Assembly (NCBI GenBank): GCA_002841155.1
Contig: PHEH01000003.1
Coordinates: 205,242 to 269,241 of the forward strand
DNA: 64,000 nucleotides
Direction of reading: 5' to 3'
From: Alphaproteobacteria bacterium HGW-Alphaproteobacteria-18
GTDB taxonomy: Bacteria > Pseudomonadota > Alphaproteobacteria > Caulobacterales > Hyphomonadaceae
Shown piece by piece: positions 16,954-26,186 of this stretch. Both the position numbers and the translations under genes were made by a program. Every line of letters begins with the position of its first letter. Positions within the stretch are counted from its first letter, which is position 1. Under the pieces are notes generated by a model, which saw only the letters and a program-made list of their open reading frames with translations, made no database searches and had not been told where the DNA came from.

Positions 16954-17831
16954 TGGGAATACCCCCAGATATTGGCACGCTGGTTGGGCGGCACGAAGTC
17001 AGGAGACAACAACGCGCGGCGCAGGCTTTCACCGCCATCAATCATCATGACCTGACCCGTAATGGCCGAAGCAAAGGGCGAACACAGGAAGGCGCCGGCC
17101 CAGCCGAACTCCTGCATTCGCCCGGTTCGCCCCGCCGGAATCATCCGGCCCAGTTTTTCAACCATCTCAGGATCATCTCCATTGGGCGAAGCGGCATGCG
17201 GGAAGAAGCCGGCTGCCACACAGTTCACGCGAATGCCGCCGGGCCGCCAGTCCCTCGCGAGCGCGCGGGTCAGGGTGGCTATCGCTGCCTTGGCCGCGGC
17301 CGAATGGGCGTCACCGGGAAAGCCGGTCCGGATGTATTGCGCGCTGTTATTGACGATGGCGCCCGGCAAGGCGATCGCCATCCGCCGCCGGGCAAACTCG
17401 GCCGAGCAGAGAAACGTTCCGTCGATGGCAATCTGCGTGATGGCATTCCAGGCATTTGTGGAAAGCGATTCGGCGAGTGCCGGGAAATTTCCCCCCGCAT
17501 TGTTGGCGAGGATGCTGACAGGCCCAAGCTCATCCTCTGCAGCATCAAATGCGGCAGACACCTGGGCTGCGTCACGCACATCCGCGGCGATGGCCAGGGC
17601 CCTCTCGCCCATGGCCTCAATCTCAGCGGCAACAGCGCGGGCCTTATCAATATCCCGGCCAAGGATTGCGAGCTTTGCGCCGCCCTGCGCAAAGGCGAGG
17701 GCCATGCCGCGGCCCATGCCTGAGCTCCCGCCCGTGACCAGGACGACATCGTCGGAAAACACGGCCTCCGGCAGGAAGGGCCGGTCAAAATCCGGCGGCG
17801 CGATGATCCGGTCTGCTCTCTGGTTTGTCAT
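16950..17831 (-). CDS. DECR-type 2,4-dienoyl-CoA reductase (SDR)
   Basis: 293 residues. VLVTGGSSGMGRGMALAFA binds NADP. ANNAGGNFPALAESLSTNAW strongly resembles mitochondrial/peroxisomal DECR. The canonical YxxxK Tyr is absent (HSAAAKAA), but a Tyr in NSAQY lies exactly 15 residues before the Lys, the DECR1 spacing (Tyr199/Lys214). The ATG at 17831 has a GAGAGGGG ribosome site; the frame to 17885 is rejected. It would reduce 2,4-dienoyl-CoA intermediates formed from unsaturated or ring-opened chains. Divergent from the SnoaL-like gene; no island operator lies in that 89-bp gap. Confidence 0.85.
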   Translation of the reverse strand: MTNQRADRIIAPPDFDRPFLPEAVFSDDVVLVTGGSSGMGRGMALAFAQGGAKLAILGRDIDKARAVAAEIEAMGERALAIAADVRDAAQVSAAFDAAEDELGPVSILANNAGGNFPALAESLSTNAWNAITQIAIDGTFLCSAEFARRRMAIALPGAIVNNSAQYIRTGFPGDAHSAAAKAAIATLTRALARDWRPGGIRVNCVAAGFFPHAASPNGDDPEMVEKLGRMIPAGRTGRMQEFGWAGAFLCSPFASAITGQVMMIDGGESLRRALLSPDFVPPNQRANIWGYSQ

Positions 17832-17920
17832 TGACTGTCCCCTCTCGCCGGGTGCCCCTTGTGCCGGCATCGGGCCGCGTGCCATCCTTCCGGCATCAGG
17901 ATTTCGCCGAGACGCACCGC

Positions 17921-18352
17921 ATGACCGACCCCCGCTTTTCCGAACGCATGGCCATTACCGATCTCATGGCACGTTACACGATCAACGGAGATCGCGGCCA
18001 ACTCGCCGGACTCGCCGCGTGTTTCGCGCCGGACGGCATCCTTGAATTTCCAGGCACAAGCGCGAAAAGCCCTGCCGAAATTATTAGTGTACTGAGCAAT
18101 GGCCCACGCAACCCGTCGCTCACGTTTGTTCGTCATCATCTGACTTCGTCCCTGATCGAGTTCGAGGCAACAGGCAAAGCGACCGGCCGGACCTATTTTC
18201 AGGTCTGTTCGAATGCTGGCCTCGACCATATCGGCGTCTATGCTGACCGCTTCGTCCATCTTGTTGACGGCTGGCGCATCGCCCACCGGCAGGTTCGCAT
18301 CGACTGGCAGTCGCCGGATTCCCTGTTTCGAAGATTTGAGACCCGCCATTAG
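17921..18352 (+). CDS. SnoaL-like (NTF2-fold) protein
   Basis: 143 residues. FSERMAITDLMARYTINGDRG, LAACFAPDGILEF and YADRFVHLVDGWRIAHRQVRID are typical of SnoaL_4/NTF2-like proteins, which include isomerases, dehydratases and small oxygenases on cyclic ketones and terpenoids. The ATG at 17921 starts the domain; no strong Shine-Dalgarno sequence is visible. Its stop overlaps the convergent ACAD stop by four bases. Substrate cannot be assigned. Confidence 0.78.
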   Translation: MTDPRFSERMAITDLMARYTINGDRGQLAGLAACFAPDGILEFPGTSAKSPAEIISVLSNGPRNPSLTFVRHHLTSSLIEFEATGKATGRTYFQVCSNAGLDHIGVYADRFVHLVDGWRIAHRQVRIDWQSPDSLFRRFETRH

Positions 18353-19512
18353 AGTCCCCGTGCGATCAGGACCTTCATGATTTCATTCGAGCCGCCATAG
18401 ATCCTCTGAATGCGCGAATTCTTCCACTGTCTGGCGATGGGGTATTCGTTGACATAGCCGTACCCGCCGTGGAGCTGCAGGCAGGCATCCATGATTTCCC
18501 ACTCGGTATCCGTCACCCACATCTTGGCGATGGCGGACGTGTCGTTGTCCAGGGTCCCGTCGATGGCTTTCTGGATACAGTCATTGATGAAGGTTCTTGC
18601 CACAACCGCCTTGGCCTTGCAGGCGGCGAGCTGAAACTGCGTATTCTGGAAGTCGAACACAGACTGGCCGAAAGCTTTGCGCTCCCGGGTATATTCGAGG
18701 GTCCAGTTGATCGCCTTTTCCATCGCAATGACCGAGTTAACGGCAATGATCAGCCGTTCGCGCGGCAGTTCGGCCATCAGCTGGAAGAAGCCCTTGCCTT
18801 CCTCGGCGCCGAGAAGGTTGTCAGCAGGCACAAACACATTGTCGAAGAACAGCTCTGAAGTGTCCTGCGCCTCATGCCCGATCTTGTCCAGCTTGTTGCC
18901 CCGCCGGAACCCCTCGACCTGATCGGTCTCCACGATGAGCAGGGATACGCCGCGTGCGCCCCTGGACGGATCGGTCTTTGCGACCACGACAATGAAGTCA
19001 GCGATCTGTCCGTTGGAAATGAAGGTCTTCGACCCGTTGATCCGGTAGCCGTTGCCATCCCGGAGCGCGGTTGTCCGGATTGCCTGAAGATCGGAGCCGG
19101 CTCCGGGCTCACTCATGGCGATGGCGCAGACGCGCTCACCTGAAATCAGCTTCGGCAGCCAGCGGCGTTTCTGGTCTTCGGTGCCGTGCAGCGCGATGTA
19201 GGGCGCGACGATCACATTGTGCAGCGTGAGGGCGAACCCTTCCAGTCCAAGGCGCGCGCAGAGTTCGCAAAGGACAATGTCGTGCCGGAAATCGCCGCCG
19301 GGCCCGCCATAGGCTTCCGGCAGGCTCACACCGAGAAATCCGGCCTCACCGACTTCGGTCCAGAAACGTCTTTCCACCTGTCCGTCGGCCACCCATTTCG
19401 CCACCCGCCCGGGCGGCGCGGCGCGGGTGAAGTATTTTTCAGCGCCGGCCGCGAACATTTTGATTTCCTCGTCCTGCATGAAAGCGGGATCGGGTAGTTT
19501 GAGCGTCGACAT
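18349..19512 (-). CDS. Acyl-CoA dehydrogenase, LCAD-like
   Basis: 387 residues. FAD/substrate segments AIAMSEPGAGSDLQAI and GSKTFISNGQIAD, then YTRERKAFGQSV and LHGGYGYVNEYPIAR are present. The C-terminal motif is IYGGSNEIMK, not the IYEGTSEIQ of short- and medium-chain enzymes, so the catalytic base is expected in the G helix. A Glu is present there in NWTLEYTRERK (about residue 249), as in LCAD and isovaleryl-CoA dehydrogenase. It introduces an alpha,beta double bond into an acyl-CoA, possibly branched. Operator site 6 lies 65 bp upstream; the upstream MFS gene is on the same strand. Confidence 0.92.
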   Translation of the reverse strand: MSTLKLPDPAFMQDEEIKMFAAGAEKYFTRAAPPGRVAKWVADGQVERRFWTEVGEAGFLGVSLPEAYGGPGGDFRHDIVLCELCARLGLEGFALTLHNVIVAPYIALHGTEDQKRRWLPKLISGERVCAIAMSEPGAGSDLQAIRTTALRDGNGYRINGSKTFISNGQIADFIVVVAKTDPSRGARGVSLLIVETDQVEGFRRGNKLDKIGHEAQDTSELFFDNVFVPADNLLGAEEGKGFFQLMAELPRERLIIAVNSVIAMEKAINWTLEYTRERKAFGQSVFDFQNTQFQLAACKAKAVVARTFINDCIQKAIDGTLDNDTSAIAKMWVTDTEWEIMDACLQLHGGYGYVNEYPIARQWKNSRIQRIYGGSNEIMKVLIARGL

Positions 19513-19576
19513 GGGCGGGCGTCTCCGGAATGAAAGCTGTCTGGATCAGAGCGATCCACCGCTCCAGTCAAAGCAC

Positions 19577-19592
19577 ACCTGGTTATATATCT
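19577..19592. promoter_or_regulatory. Island operator, site 6
   Basis: ACCTGGTTATATATCT, reading on the minus strand as AGATATATAACCAGGT. It lies between the MFS gene (ends 19654) and the acyl-CoA dehydrogenase (starts 19512), giving the latter its own control. Confidence 0.72.
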
Positions 19593-19653
19593 CAACCCAA
19601 AGCTTCTTTCAGAAAGCCGGCCGGATGGTCAGCCCGGCGATCCGTTCCGGCGT

Positions 19654-20985
19654 TCAGGAATCCGCTGACAACGCCCGGAAAGGTTTCATACCGAAATAGA
19701 AGAACACCGCGCCGATGGGCGCAAATGTCAGATATGTCATCACAAGGGATTTCTTGACGGCCAGCTCGTCCCGGAAAACGAAGTCTGTCAGAAATGCCGG
19801 AAAGGAGGGCCCGATCGTCAGGCCCGTAATCGAAATGGCAGCGATGAAGACCGCCGACATTCTGCCCCGCAACTCGGCAGGTGTTACAATCTGAAGCGCG
19901 GCGGCCGACACACCGATGAAGTTGCCCAGTATTTTTACAGGTGCCATCGCCAGAAGGAAACCGATCGCCCCGAATGGCATCACCAGAACAACCGGCGCAG
20001 ACAAAGCAATCACGATAAATCCGTATACATAGTATCTGAGATGCGCATCCCTGACGCCCCTCGAATAGAGCCCGTCCACCATGGCGCCGTTGAACAGTAA
20101 TCCGGAAACGCCCAGAAGGGCCGACCACAGGCCGAGCGCCAGCCCGACCGTCCCGATGGACCAGCCATAGACCCGGTGCAGGATCACTGCCGTCCAGGAC
20201 AATCCGGCATAGGCACAAATCATCATGCACGCCGACCCGAGAATGAGGCAGGTGAGAAACCGCGCATTGGCCGACATGAAGGAAAAAACGGCTCTGAAGG
20301 GCGCCCCTTCCGCCACCAGAGTATGGCGCCTTTTGGGTTCTGGCATCGCAAATACGAGGAAAGCGATCAGGACGCCGGGGGCCCCGGTCACGACAAAGGC
20401 AATCTGCCAGACCTCCAGATCCGGGAGGAGTGGAAGACTGCCTCCGGATGCGGCCCAGGAGATCACGGCGCCGCCGACCATGTAGGCAATAGATGCCCCC
20501 AGCAGCGAGCCAATGGAATATACCGACAAGGCGAGCGCGAGGCGTTTTTTTGGAAACAGGTCACTGAGAATCGAATAGGCCGCCGGGCCGAGGGCGGCTT
20601 CACCGAGCCCGACCCCGATTCTTGCTGCCAGAAGGGCGCCGTAGGTCTCGGACAACCCGCACAGGACAGCGCAGATGGACCAGGCGAAGACGCCCCAGAA
20701 AATCACCCAGCGCCTTGAAAACCGGTCTACAGCATAGCCAAGGGGTAAACCGGCCGTGGCGTAGAGTATTCCGAAGGCCAGCCCCTGAAGCAGGCTTACC
20801 TGGAAATCCGTTACGCCGAGGTCAAGCTTGATCGAGTCCACCAGGAGGGCAACGATCTGCCGGTCCAGAAAGGCATTGATGCCCATCACCAGCAGGATCG
20901 CCACGCTCGACCAGGCGAGCAGCGCGGATGGGAAGGCTGGCTCGGCGCCGGTCTCGATTTCGTCTTTCTCCGGCACCGGAACCAT
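19654..20985 (-). CDS. MFS transporter
   Basis: 443 residues with about twelve hydrophobic helices. Start region SVAILLVMGINAFLDRQIVALLVDS and loop GYAVDRFSRRWVIF match the same Spns-like MFS group as the transporter at 3612; sequence divergence suggests a different substrate. The ATG at 20985 has GGGAG six bases upstream. It lies 64 bp after the TonB receptor stop... on the upstream side the receptor is at 21050, same strand, so both may be cotranscribed from operator site 7. Confidence 0.87.
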   Translation of the reverse strand: MVPVPEKDEIETGAEPAFPSALLAWSSVAILLVMGINAFLDRQIVALLVDSIKLDLGVTDFQVSLLQGLAFGILYATAGLPLGYAVDRFSRRWVIFWGVFAWSICAVLCGLSETYGALLAARIGVGLGEAALGPAAYSILSDLFPKKRLALALSVYSIGSLLGASIAYMVGGAVISWAASGGSLPLLPDLEVWQIAFVVTGAPGVLIAFLVFAMPEPKRRHTLVAEGAPFRAVFSFMSANARFLTCLILGSACMMICAYAGLSWTAVILHRVYGWSIGTVGLALGLWSALLGVSGLLFNGAMVDGLYSRGVRDAHLRYYVYGFIVIALSAPVVLVMPFGAIGFLLAMAPVKILGNFIGVSAAALQIVTPAELRGRMSAVFIAAISITGLTIGPSFPAFLTDFVFRDELAVKKSLVMTYLTFAPIGAVFFYFGMKPFRALSADS

Positions 20986-21049
20986 CGGTCACTCCCATTT
21001 CCACGTCAGTTGTCTGTATCGTCAGATCCGTTCCTGCCTGCGGGGCAAT

Positions 21050-23338
21050 TCAGAACTCGTAGCCGAGCCGGACGCCCCAGGTCCGCGGAAGGTTGCGTTG
21101 GGCGAACACCACATCAAAGAGACCGGGCGCATAGAACTTGTTGGTGTAATAGGTTTCATCGTTCAGATTTTCGACGAAGACCTGCCCGTTGAGCGCGCCG
21201 TCCGGCGAAGTCCAGAGAAGGCGGAGATTGGCAATGCCATACGCCTCCTGAAGTTCATATGGGTTGGCATCGATATTGAGACTGGTTTCTGACTGGTACC
21301 TGGCGTCAAACTGAAGATCGAATGCGCCCAGGCTGATCTGCGGGAAGCTGTAGCGCAGCAGCATATTTGCATTGAGCTCGGGGGCGCCCGGCAGGCTGTT
21401 TCCATCCACATTGCTGCCGTCGAATATCAGGTCCGATTCAATTTCAGACTCGAGGAGCCCGAGCCCCATGGAAAGATAAACCGCATCTGTGGGGACAGCC
21501 GTCAGCTCGATTTCGGCGCCGGTGACGGTTGCGTCGCCGGCATTGAGGAAGTCAACAACGATGTTGCCCTGCTGGTCCGATGTTCCGGCATTCGCCTGAA
21601 GGCCCTGGAAGTCGTAGTGGAACACAGCCCCGTTGAGCCGCAGACGGTTTCCCAGCAGGTCTGATTTTAATCCCGCCTCAAAAGCTGTCAGCCTTTCGGC
21701 ATCGGCTGGACCGCGGGCGGCGAGGCTGGTTGCATTGGCCGCAAACCCGCCGCTTTTGAAACCGCGGGAGAGTTTCACATAGGTCAGCACGCTGTCGGCG
21801 GGCTTGAAATTCAGGGTAATGTCTCCGGAAAAATCGCTGAATGAGGATACCTCCGGACCAGCAATAGAGGCGCCGGCACGGGTGACCATTCTTTCCAGTG
21901 TGCGCTCTTCGTCCGTGAACCTGCCTCCCACGATGAGAGAAAGCCTATCGCTCAGTTCGGTATCCACCTGCGCAAAGACCGCCCACGCGCTCGTATCGAC
22001 CTGGCCCTGCCCGCTGCCCAGATTGAACTCATTCCCCGGAAAGACCGAGGCGACGAAAGCGGTGAAATTTTCAATCTCCCTTTCATCCTTGTACGCATAG
22101 GCTCCCAGCACCCATTTGGCTGCCCCGGTATCGCCATTGAGACGGAACTCCTGGCTCAGCGCTTCGGTCTGCGCATTGAAAAAGGGCGCCAGATAGCTCG
22201 ATCCCCCGGTTGAGAGATACGGGCCAGGCGTGGTGGCGTAGCGCGTCACGGTTTCGTAGTGTTCCAGACTCGAGATCGAGGTGAAGTCTGCCCACCCGAA
22301 ATCGTGCCGGACCTGCGCCGATACGCCTGTCTTGTCATAGTTCAGGGGAAGCGGAAATTCGGCATAGGCATCTTCGAACGCCTGGGTAGGCACCTGCAAC
22401 CCGCGCCGGGTGAAGCAGCTTCCGCTCTCGACATCGGCGACACCGCAGAGGCTGGTGCCGTCGGCCTCCAGAACGCCGAAGAAGACAGGGCTCGTGGTGG
22501 TACCGCGCGACTGTGTATGATTGGCGCGGAGGGTAACATCCCCCCCCTCCCAGAGATCAGCCGCCAGCGTGCCCCGCAGGGACAGCACTTCCGATTCACC
22601 GAAGCCCCCCTGTCCGGTAATGGGGTTGGTCTGCTGTTCTCCGTTTTCACTGTAGCGGGCAGCCACCCTCATCCGCAGCCCGGGCGCGACCGGGCCTCCG
22701 ACGGCGCCTTCAATAACGCGCTTGTCGAAGGCTCCGGCCTGAGCGGTAAGGTATCCATTCAGCTCATCTCCGGGCTCCCGAGAAATGAAGTGAACCAGGC
22801 CTGCCGTTGTATTGCGGCCAAACAGGGTGCCCTGAGGTCCTTTGAGCACTTCAACCCGCTCCACATCAAACAACTGGCTGAGCGCGGCGCCCTGGGCGGG
22901 CTGGAAAACCTCATCAATGTAGAGGGCAACGGGACCATCATTCACATTGGAAAAATCAACAAAACTGATGCCGCGCAGGCTGAGCCAGGCATTGGTGGAC
23001 CCGCCCCCGCCCTCGCCCTGCAGGCCGGTGACGGTAAAGTTTGGCGTTTGCCACGCAACCTGACTGATCTGTTCGAAGCCAAGCTTGTCGATCATGTCGG
23101 ACGAAAAGGCGGTCACGGCAACCGGCACATCCTGCAGATTCTCTTCTCGTTTCTGCGCGGTTACGACAATCGTCCCAAGGCGGCTCAATTCATCTGCCTG
23201 AACGCCCGAAGCAGGAGGCTCCCCGGTCCCGGCCTCCTGCGCACTGGCGGCAGAAACAAAGAGAAAGGCTGCTGCGCCCATGAAAGCGCATGTGCTCATC
23301 AAAAGTGAACGGATACCCGGCGATCTCGTAATCATCAT
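21050..23338 (-). CDS. TonB-dependent outer-membrane receptor
   Basis: 762 residues. The signal peptide ends near VSAASAQ (about residue 34). The plug has IVVTAQKREENLQDVPVAVTA and VEVLKGPQGTLFGRNTTAG; the barrel ends in a terminal Phe (WGVRLGYEF), as needed for outer-membrane assembly. Two adjacent ATG codons (23338 and 23335) follow GGGAGGAA; the second has the better spacing. Operator site 7 lies 89 bp upstream. Second receptor of Module I, paired with the MFS gene 64 bp downstream; together a second uptake route. Confidence 0.95.
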   Translation of the reverse strand: MMITRSPGIRSLLMSTCAFMGAAAFLFVSAASAQEAGTGEPPASGVQADELSRLGTIVVTAQKREENLQDVPVAVTAFSSDMIDKLGFEQISQVAWQTPNFTVTGLQGEGGGGSTNAWLSLRGISFVDFSNVNDGPVALYIDEVFQPAQGAALSQLFDVERVEVLKGPQGTLFGRNTTAGLVHFISREPGDELNGYLTAQAGAFDKRVIEGAVGGPVAPGLRMRVAARYSENGEQQTNPITGQGGFGESEVLSLRGTLAADLWEGGDVTLRANHTQSRGTTTSPVFFGVLEADGTSLCGVADVESGSCFTRRGLQVPTQAFEDAYAEFPLPLNYDKTGVSAQVRHDFGWADFTSISSLEHYETVTRYATTPGPYLSTGGSSYLAPFFNAQTEALSQEFRLNGDTGAAKWVLGAYAYKDEREIENFTAFVASVFPGNEFNLGSGQGQVDTSAWAVFAQVDTELSDRLSLIVGGRFTDEERTLERMVTRAGASIAGPEVSSFSDFSGDITLNFKPADSVLTYVKLSRGFKSGGFAANATSLAARGPADAERLTAFEAGLKSDLLGNRLRLNGAVFHYDFQGLQANAGTSDQQGNIVVDFLNAGDATVTGAEIELTAVPTDAVYLSMGLGLLESEIESDLIFDGSNVDGNSLPGAPELNANMLLRYSFPQISLGAFDLQFDARYQSETSLNIDANPYELQEAYGIANLRLLWTSPDGALNGQVFVENLNDETYYTNKFYAPGLFDVVFAQRNLPRTWGVRLGYEF

Positions 23339-23683
23339 TTCCTCCCTGGAGCGCTCTGTTCCGGCGCCTGTCCGATCGCGGCGGATTTATGATTATGATC
23401 GCCGCAGAAGATATATGACCTAATGCACATAGTTGTACAAGTCAGAATCCGGTTGAAACAACTTCTCCACTTTCGCGAGAACTCCAGGTCCGCACGTGCC
23501 ATGATGAAATCCTGACACATCCGGAAGCGGGCGCCGGTGCATGTAAAAGGATGTGATTGAAACCCGCCAGGACGTCCAGGTCAGGATCTGAAACAGTCTG
23601 TCAGCGCCCAGGCGCCATTATGCGGCCACGGCCCACAGACTCACCGCGCGGCCTGCCCAGGCGCTGGCGTATACGGAAGGTGT
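23339..23683. other. Intergenic control region before second receptor
   Basis: 345 bp between the ligase stop (23684) and the TonB receptor start. It contains operator site 7 and, near 23411, an AT-rich ATATATGACC stretch. The part from about 23450 to 23680 shows no convincing gene, hairpin with T-run, or repeat. Confidence 0.5.
23427..23442. promoter_or_regulatory. Island operator, site 7
   Basis: ACATAGTTGTACAAGT, reading on the minus strand as ACTTGTACAACTATGT. Contains the exact 8-bp palindrome TTGTACAA. Upstream of the second TonB receptor. Confidence 0.7.
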
Positions 23684-25213
23684 TCAGCCCGTGCGGGGCT
23701 GCGCCCGAAGCAGCGGCTTGAGAACCTTGCCGGTCGCATTTCTCGGCAACGCATCGACCCGTTCAATGAATTCCGGGATCTTCTGCTTCGCAATTCCCAG
23801 GCCCAGAAAGTGGCGGCTGATCTCATCGAGCGTCACGTCCCGCCCCTCGATGAACACCTTGACCCGCTCGCCGAGACGCTCATCTTTCACGGCAACGGCC
23901 GCCGCGTCCGTCACGCCGGGAAGGGACCGCATCGCATCCTCGACTTCGCGTGAGGAGATATTCTCACCCCCGCGAATAATGATGTCTTTCTTCCGGTCAG
24001 TAATATGCAGGAACCCGCTATCATCGAGGAACCCGATATCCCCTGTCCGATACCAGCCGTCCGCCGTGAAGGCGGCCGCATTCAATTCTGCATCCAGATA
24101 GCCCAGAAAAAGTTCCGGCCCGCGCGTCAGGATCTCGCCGTCGCCGCTGGTAACAGGTTGGTCCTGATCATCCACGATCAGGATCTCGGATCCGGGCATG
24201 AGACGGCCTTCTGTATCGAGCCGGGCGGCAAGAGGATCGTCAGGCTTGCCCATGGTGACGGTCGGATGTTCGCTCGACCCGTAGGCATGCACGACACTGA
24301 TCCCGTAATCCACGCAACGCTGCACGACGCTTGCCGGAACCGGCGCGGCGCCCAGGACATAGTGTTTCAGGCTGGAAAGGTCGTGCCCCCCCGTTTCGGC
24401 GGCGTCCAGCAGGCCCGCCATATGATAGGGGGTGCCGGACGATCCGGTGATCCGGTACCGCTCGATCAGGCGCGCCGCCTCCTCGGCATTCCACTCGTCC
24501 ATGGCGACAACCGGCGTCCCGAGCACCAGAAATCTGAGTAGCTGCAGAGCCCCGGCCACGTGTCCGGGCGGCCATGGCGACAGGTTGATGTCCGTTTCAG
24601 CGTCCCCCCGCCAGTTTGCCTGAACTTCGATCTCGGAGAGAAGGGTCCTGCCGGAATGCATGACGCCTTTGGGATCTGCCGTTGTCCCGGAGGTGAAGAC
24701 GAGGAAAGAGAAAGCGTCCGCGGCAACCGCATGCGGCCCGGTAAACCGTTCCGGGGTCAGCATCGCCGGGAAAGGGATGGTCCCCTCAACGGACGCCCCC
24801 ACGACCATGTGCAAAGGCCGGCCTGCAGGACCGACACAGGTGTCGACGAGTTTCTTATAGTCGACGCCGCGATAACTGTCCGGCGTCACAACAATCCGAG
24901 CCCTCGAGTGACGAAGAATGAACTGAAGTTCCTTTCCCTTGTAGAACGTCACGATGGGCATGAAGACGGCCCCGGCATAGGCAGCGCCGACCATCAGGGC
25001 TAGCCACTCCGACCAGGGTGGAAGCATGACGCCGACAACATCGCCGGGCCTGATCCCAAGGTCGATCAGACTCTGGCCGACCATCTCCCCCTGCCGGACA
25101 ATTTCAGCGAGCTGGATCGTATCGGGACGGGTTCTGGAATGGGCAACAAACAACGCCTCAGGCGACATCCTTTCGGCTGCCTTGAAGGCCTCATAAAAGC
25201 TTTGCTGGACCAC
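23684..25213 (-). CDS. AMP-forming acyl-CoA ligase
   Basis: 509 residues from GTG 25213. A3 motif FLVFTSGTTADPKGVMHSG, A5 region HAYGSSEHPT, YRTGDIGFLDDSGFLHITDR and KDIIIRGGENISSREVEDAM are present, as is the terminal NATGKVLKP with the adenylating Lys. The GTG is preceded by GGGAGGGGCGA; the longer frame to 25228 begins with TTG inside that ribosome site. It follows the GntR gene by 37 bp on the same strand and is probably cotranscribed with it. It belongs to the broad cyclohexanecarboxylate/medium-chain ligase type; exact acid unknown. Confidence 0.9.
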   Translation of the reverse strand: MVQQSFYEAFKAAERMSPEALFVAHSRTRPDTIQLAEIVRQGEMVGQSLIDLGIRPGDVVGVMLPPWSEWLALMVGAAYAGAVFMPIVTFYKGKELQFILRHSRARIVVTPDSYRGVDYKKLVDTCVGPAGRPLHMVVGASVEGTIPFPAMLTPERFTGPHAVAADAFSFLVFTSGTTADPKGVMHSGRTLLSEIEVQANWRGDAETDINLSPWPPGHVAGALQLLRFLVLGTPVVAMDEWNAEEAARLIERYRITGSSGTPYHMAGLLDAAETGGHDLSSLKHYVLGAAPVPASVVQRCVDYGISVVHAYGSSEHPTVTMGKPDDPLAARLDTEGRLMPGSEILIVDDQDQPVTSGDGEILTRGPELFLGYLDAELNAAAFTADGWYRTGDIGFLDDSGFLHITDRKKDIIIRGGENISSREVEDAMRSLPGVTDAAAVAVKDERLGERVKVFIEGRDVTLDEISRHFLGLGIAKQKIPEFIERVDALPRNATGKVLKPLLRAQPRTG

Positions 25214-25250
25214 TCGCCCCTCCCGCAACTGTCAACAGGGTCTGACCCTG

Positions 25251-26060
25251 TCAGGTATTGAGCGAATCCACGATGCGCTCGCCCTCGCCGGGACCAGCCC
25301 AGCGCGCATGGGCATTCTTCAGATGCAGCCGCCAGTGGGCAACTGCCGCTTCTTCCTCTCGCGCCTCAATCAGCTTGATCAGCTTACGGTAAGATTTCAT
25401 GCCACCCAGAAGTCTCTGCTTTCGCACCTCCGCGTCAATGGCATCGCGGCGCATCACGCCCTGCTTGTGGTTGATCATCAGATCATTGATGATGTGATTG
25501 ACAAAGGTAAGCGTGTTGTTTCCTGTCAGCTTGACCAGAAGCAGGTGGAAGTCAGCGACGCCGCGCGTGAAAGCTTCGAGTTTTGAGCGTTCGACCAGCG
25601 TCAGCAGATAATCAACATGCGCGTTCAGTGCCTTGACGACTTCGCTATTATTTTTCATCCGGCAGAGCGTTCGCACGACATAAGGTTCCAGCGCCATCTG
25701 AGAGGCATACAGATCGGCAATCGTCGTGCCCTGTGACTGAAGCACATAACCGGCATATCGGGAGGCGACCGCCTCCTGAGGTTTGTGAACCTGGGCGCCC
25801 GAACGCGATCCGCGCGTGACTGAAATGAGCTTCTCAGCTTCCAGGATCCGGAACGCTTCGCGCAGGGTTGGCCTGGAAACACCCAGCGTTTCCATAAGCT
25901 GCCCCTCCGGAGGCAGGGTGTCTCCTTCCGTCAGCTCGCCGCGGACAATCTGCCCCCTGATCTGATCAGCCACCACTTCTGATGTCTTGGGCGTCCGGAT
26001 ACGCGGCTGAACAGCCGCGCTGTTGTCGGCGGGTTCGCGAGTCATCATTCCCCTGCTCAA
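25251..26060 (-). CDS. GntR/FadR-family transcriptional regulator
   Basis: 269 residues if TTG 26060 is used (GGAGA five bases upstream); ATG 26048 or 26045 are alternatives with poorer spacing. The winged helix is VVADQIRGQIVRGELTEGDTLPPEGQLMETLG and VSRPTLREAFRILEAEKLIS (about residues 30-80). The FCD domain follows, with FHLLLVKLTGNNTLTFVNHIIND. Divergent from the ligase at 26187, with operator site 8 between. Candidate regulator of the flanking ligases and possibly of the whole island. Confidence 0.88.
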   Translation of the reverse strand: MSRGMMTREPADNSAAVQPRIRTPKTSEVVADQIRGQIVRGELTEGDTLPPEGQLMETLGVSRPTLREAFRILEAEKLISVTRGSRSGAQVHKPQEAVASRYAGYVLQSQGTTIADLYASQMALEPYVVRTLCRMKNNSEVVKALNAHVDYLLTLVERSKLEAFTRGVADFHLLLVKLTGNNTLTFVNHIINDLMINHKQGVMRRDAIDAEVRKQRLLGGMKSYRKLIKLIEAREEEAAVAHWRLHLKNAHARWAGPGEGERIVDSLNT

Positions 26061-26130
26061 AATAGTCTCCGATCATGCCGCAAACAAGAATATCCCGGCT
26101 TTATAGAGATGAGATACCACTATATAGTAA

Positions 26131-26146
26131 ACCTAGTATAACATCT
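26131..26146. promoter_or_regulatory. Island operator, site 8
   Basis: ACCTAGTATAACATCT, reading on the minus strand as AGATGTTATACTAGGT; the weakest spacer match of the set but with both half sites. It sits between the divergent GntR gene and the ligase. A separate perfect 10-bp palindrome ACTATATAGT lies just before it (26119-26128). Confidence 0.55.
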
Positions 26147-26186
26147 TCAGTTGAAGGTTACCATAATCCATTTCGGGAACACCCAC

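Noticed and set aside
22259..23308. 349-residue plus-strand frame across the second TonB receptor
   Set aside because: Antisense shadow; no domain or start signal.
26119..26128. ACTATATAGT palindrome as a further operator copy
   Set aside because: Lacks the TAGGT half and the six-base spacing; kept only as a note beside site 8.
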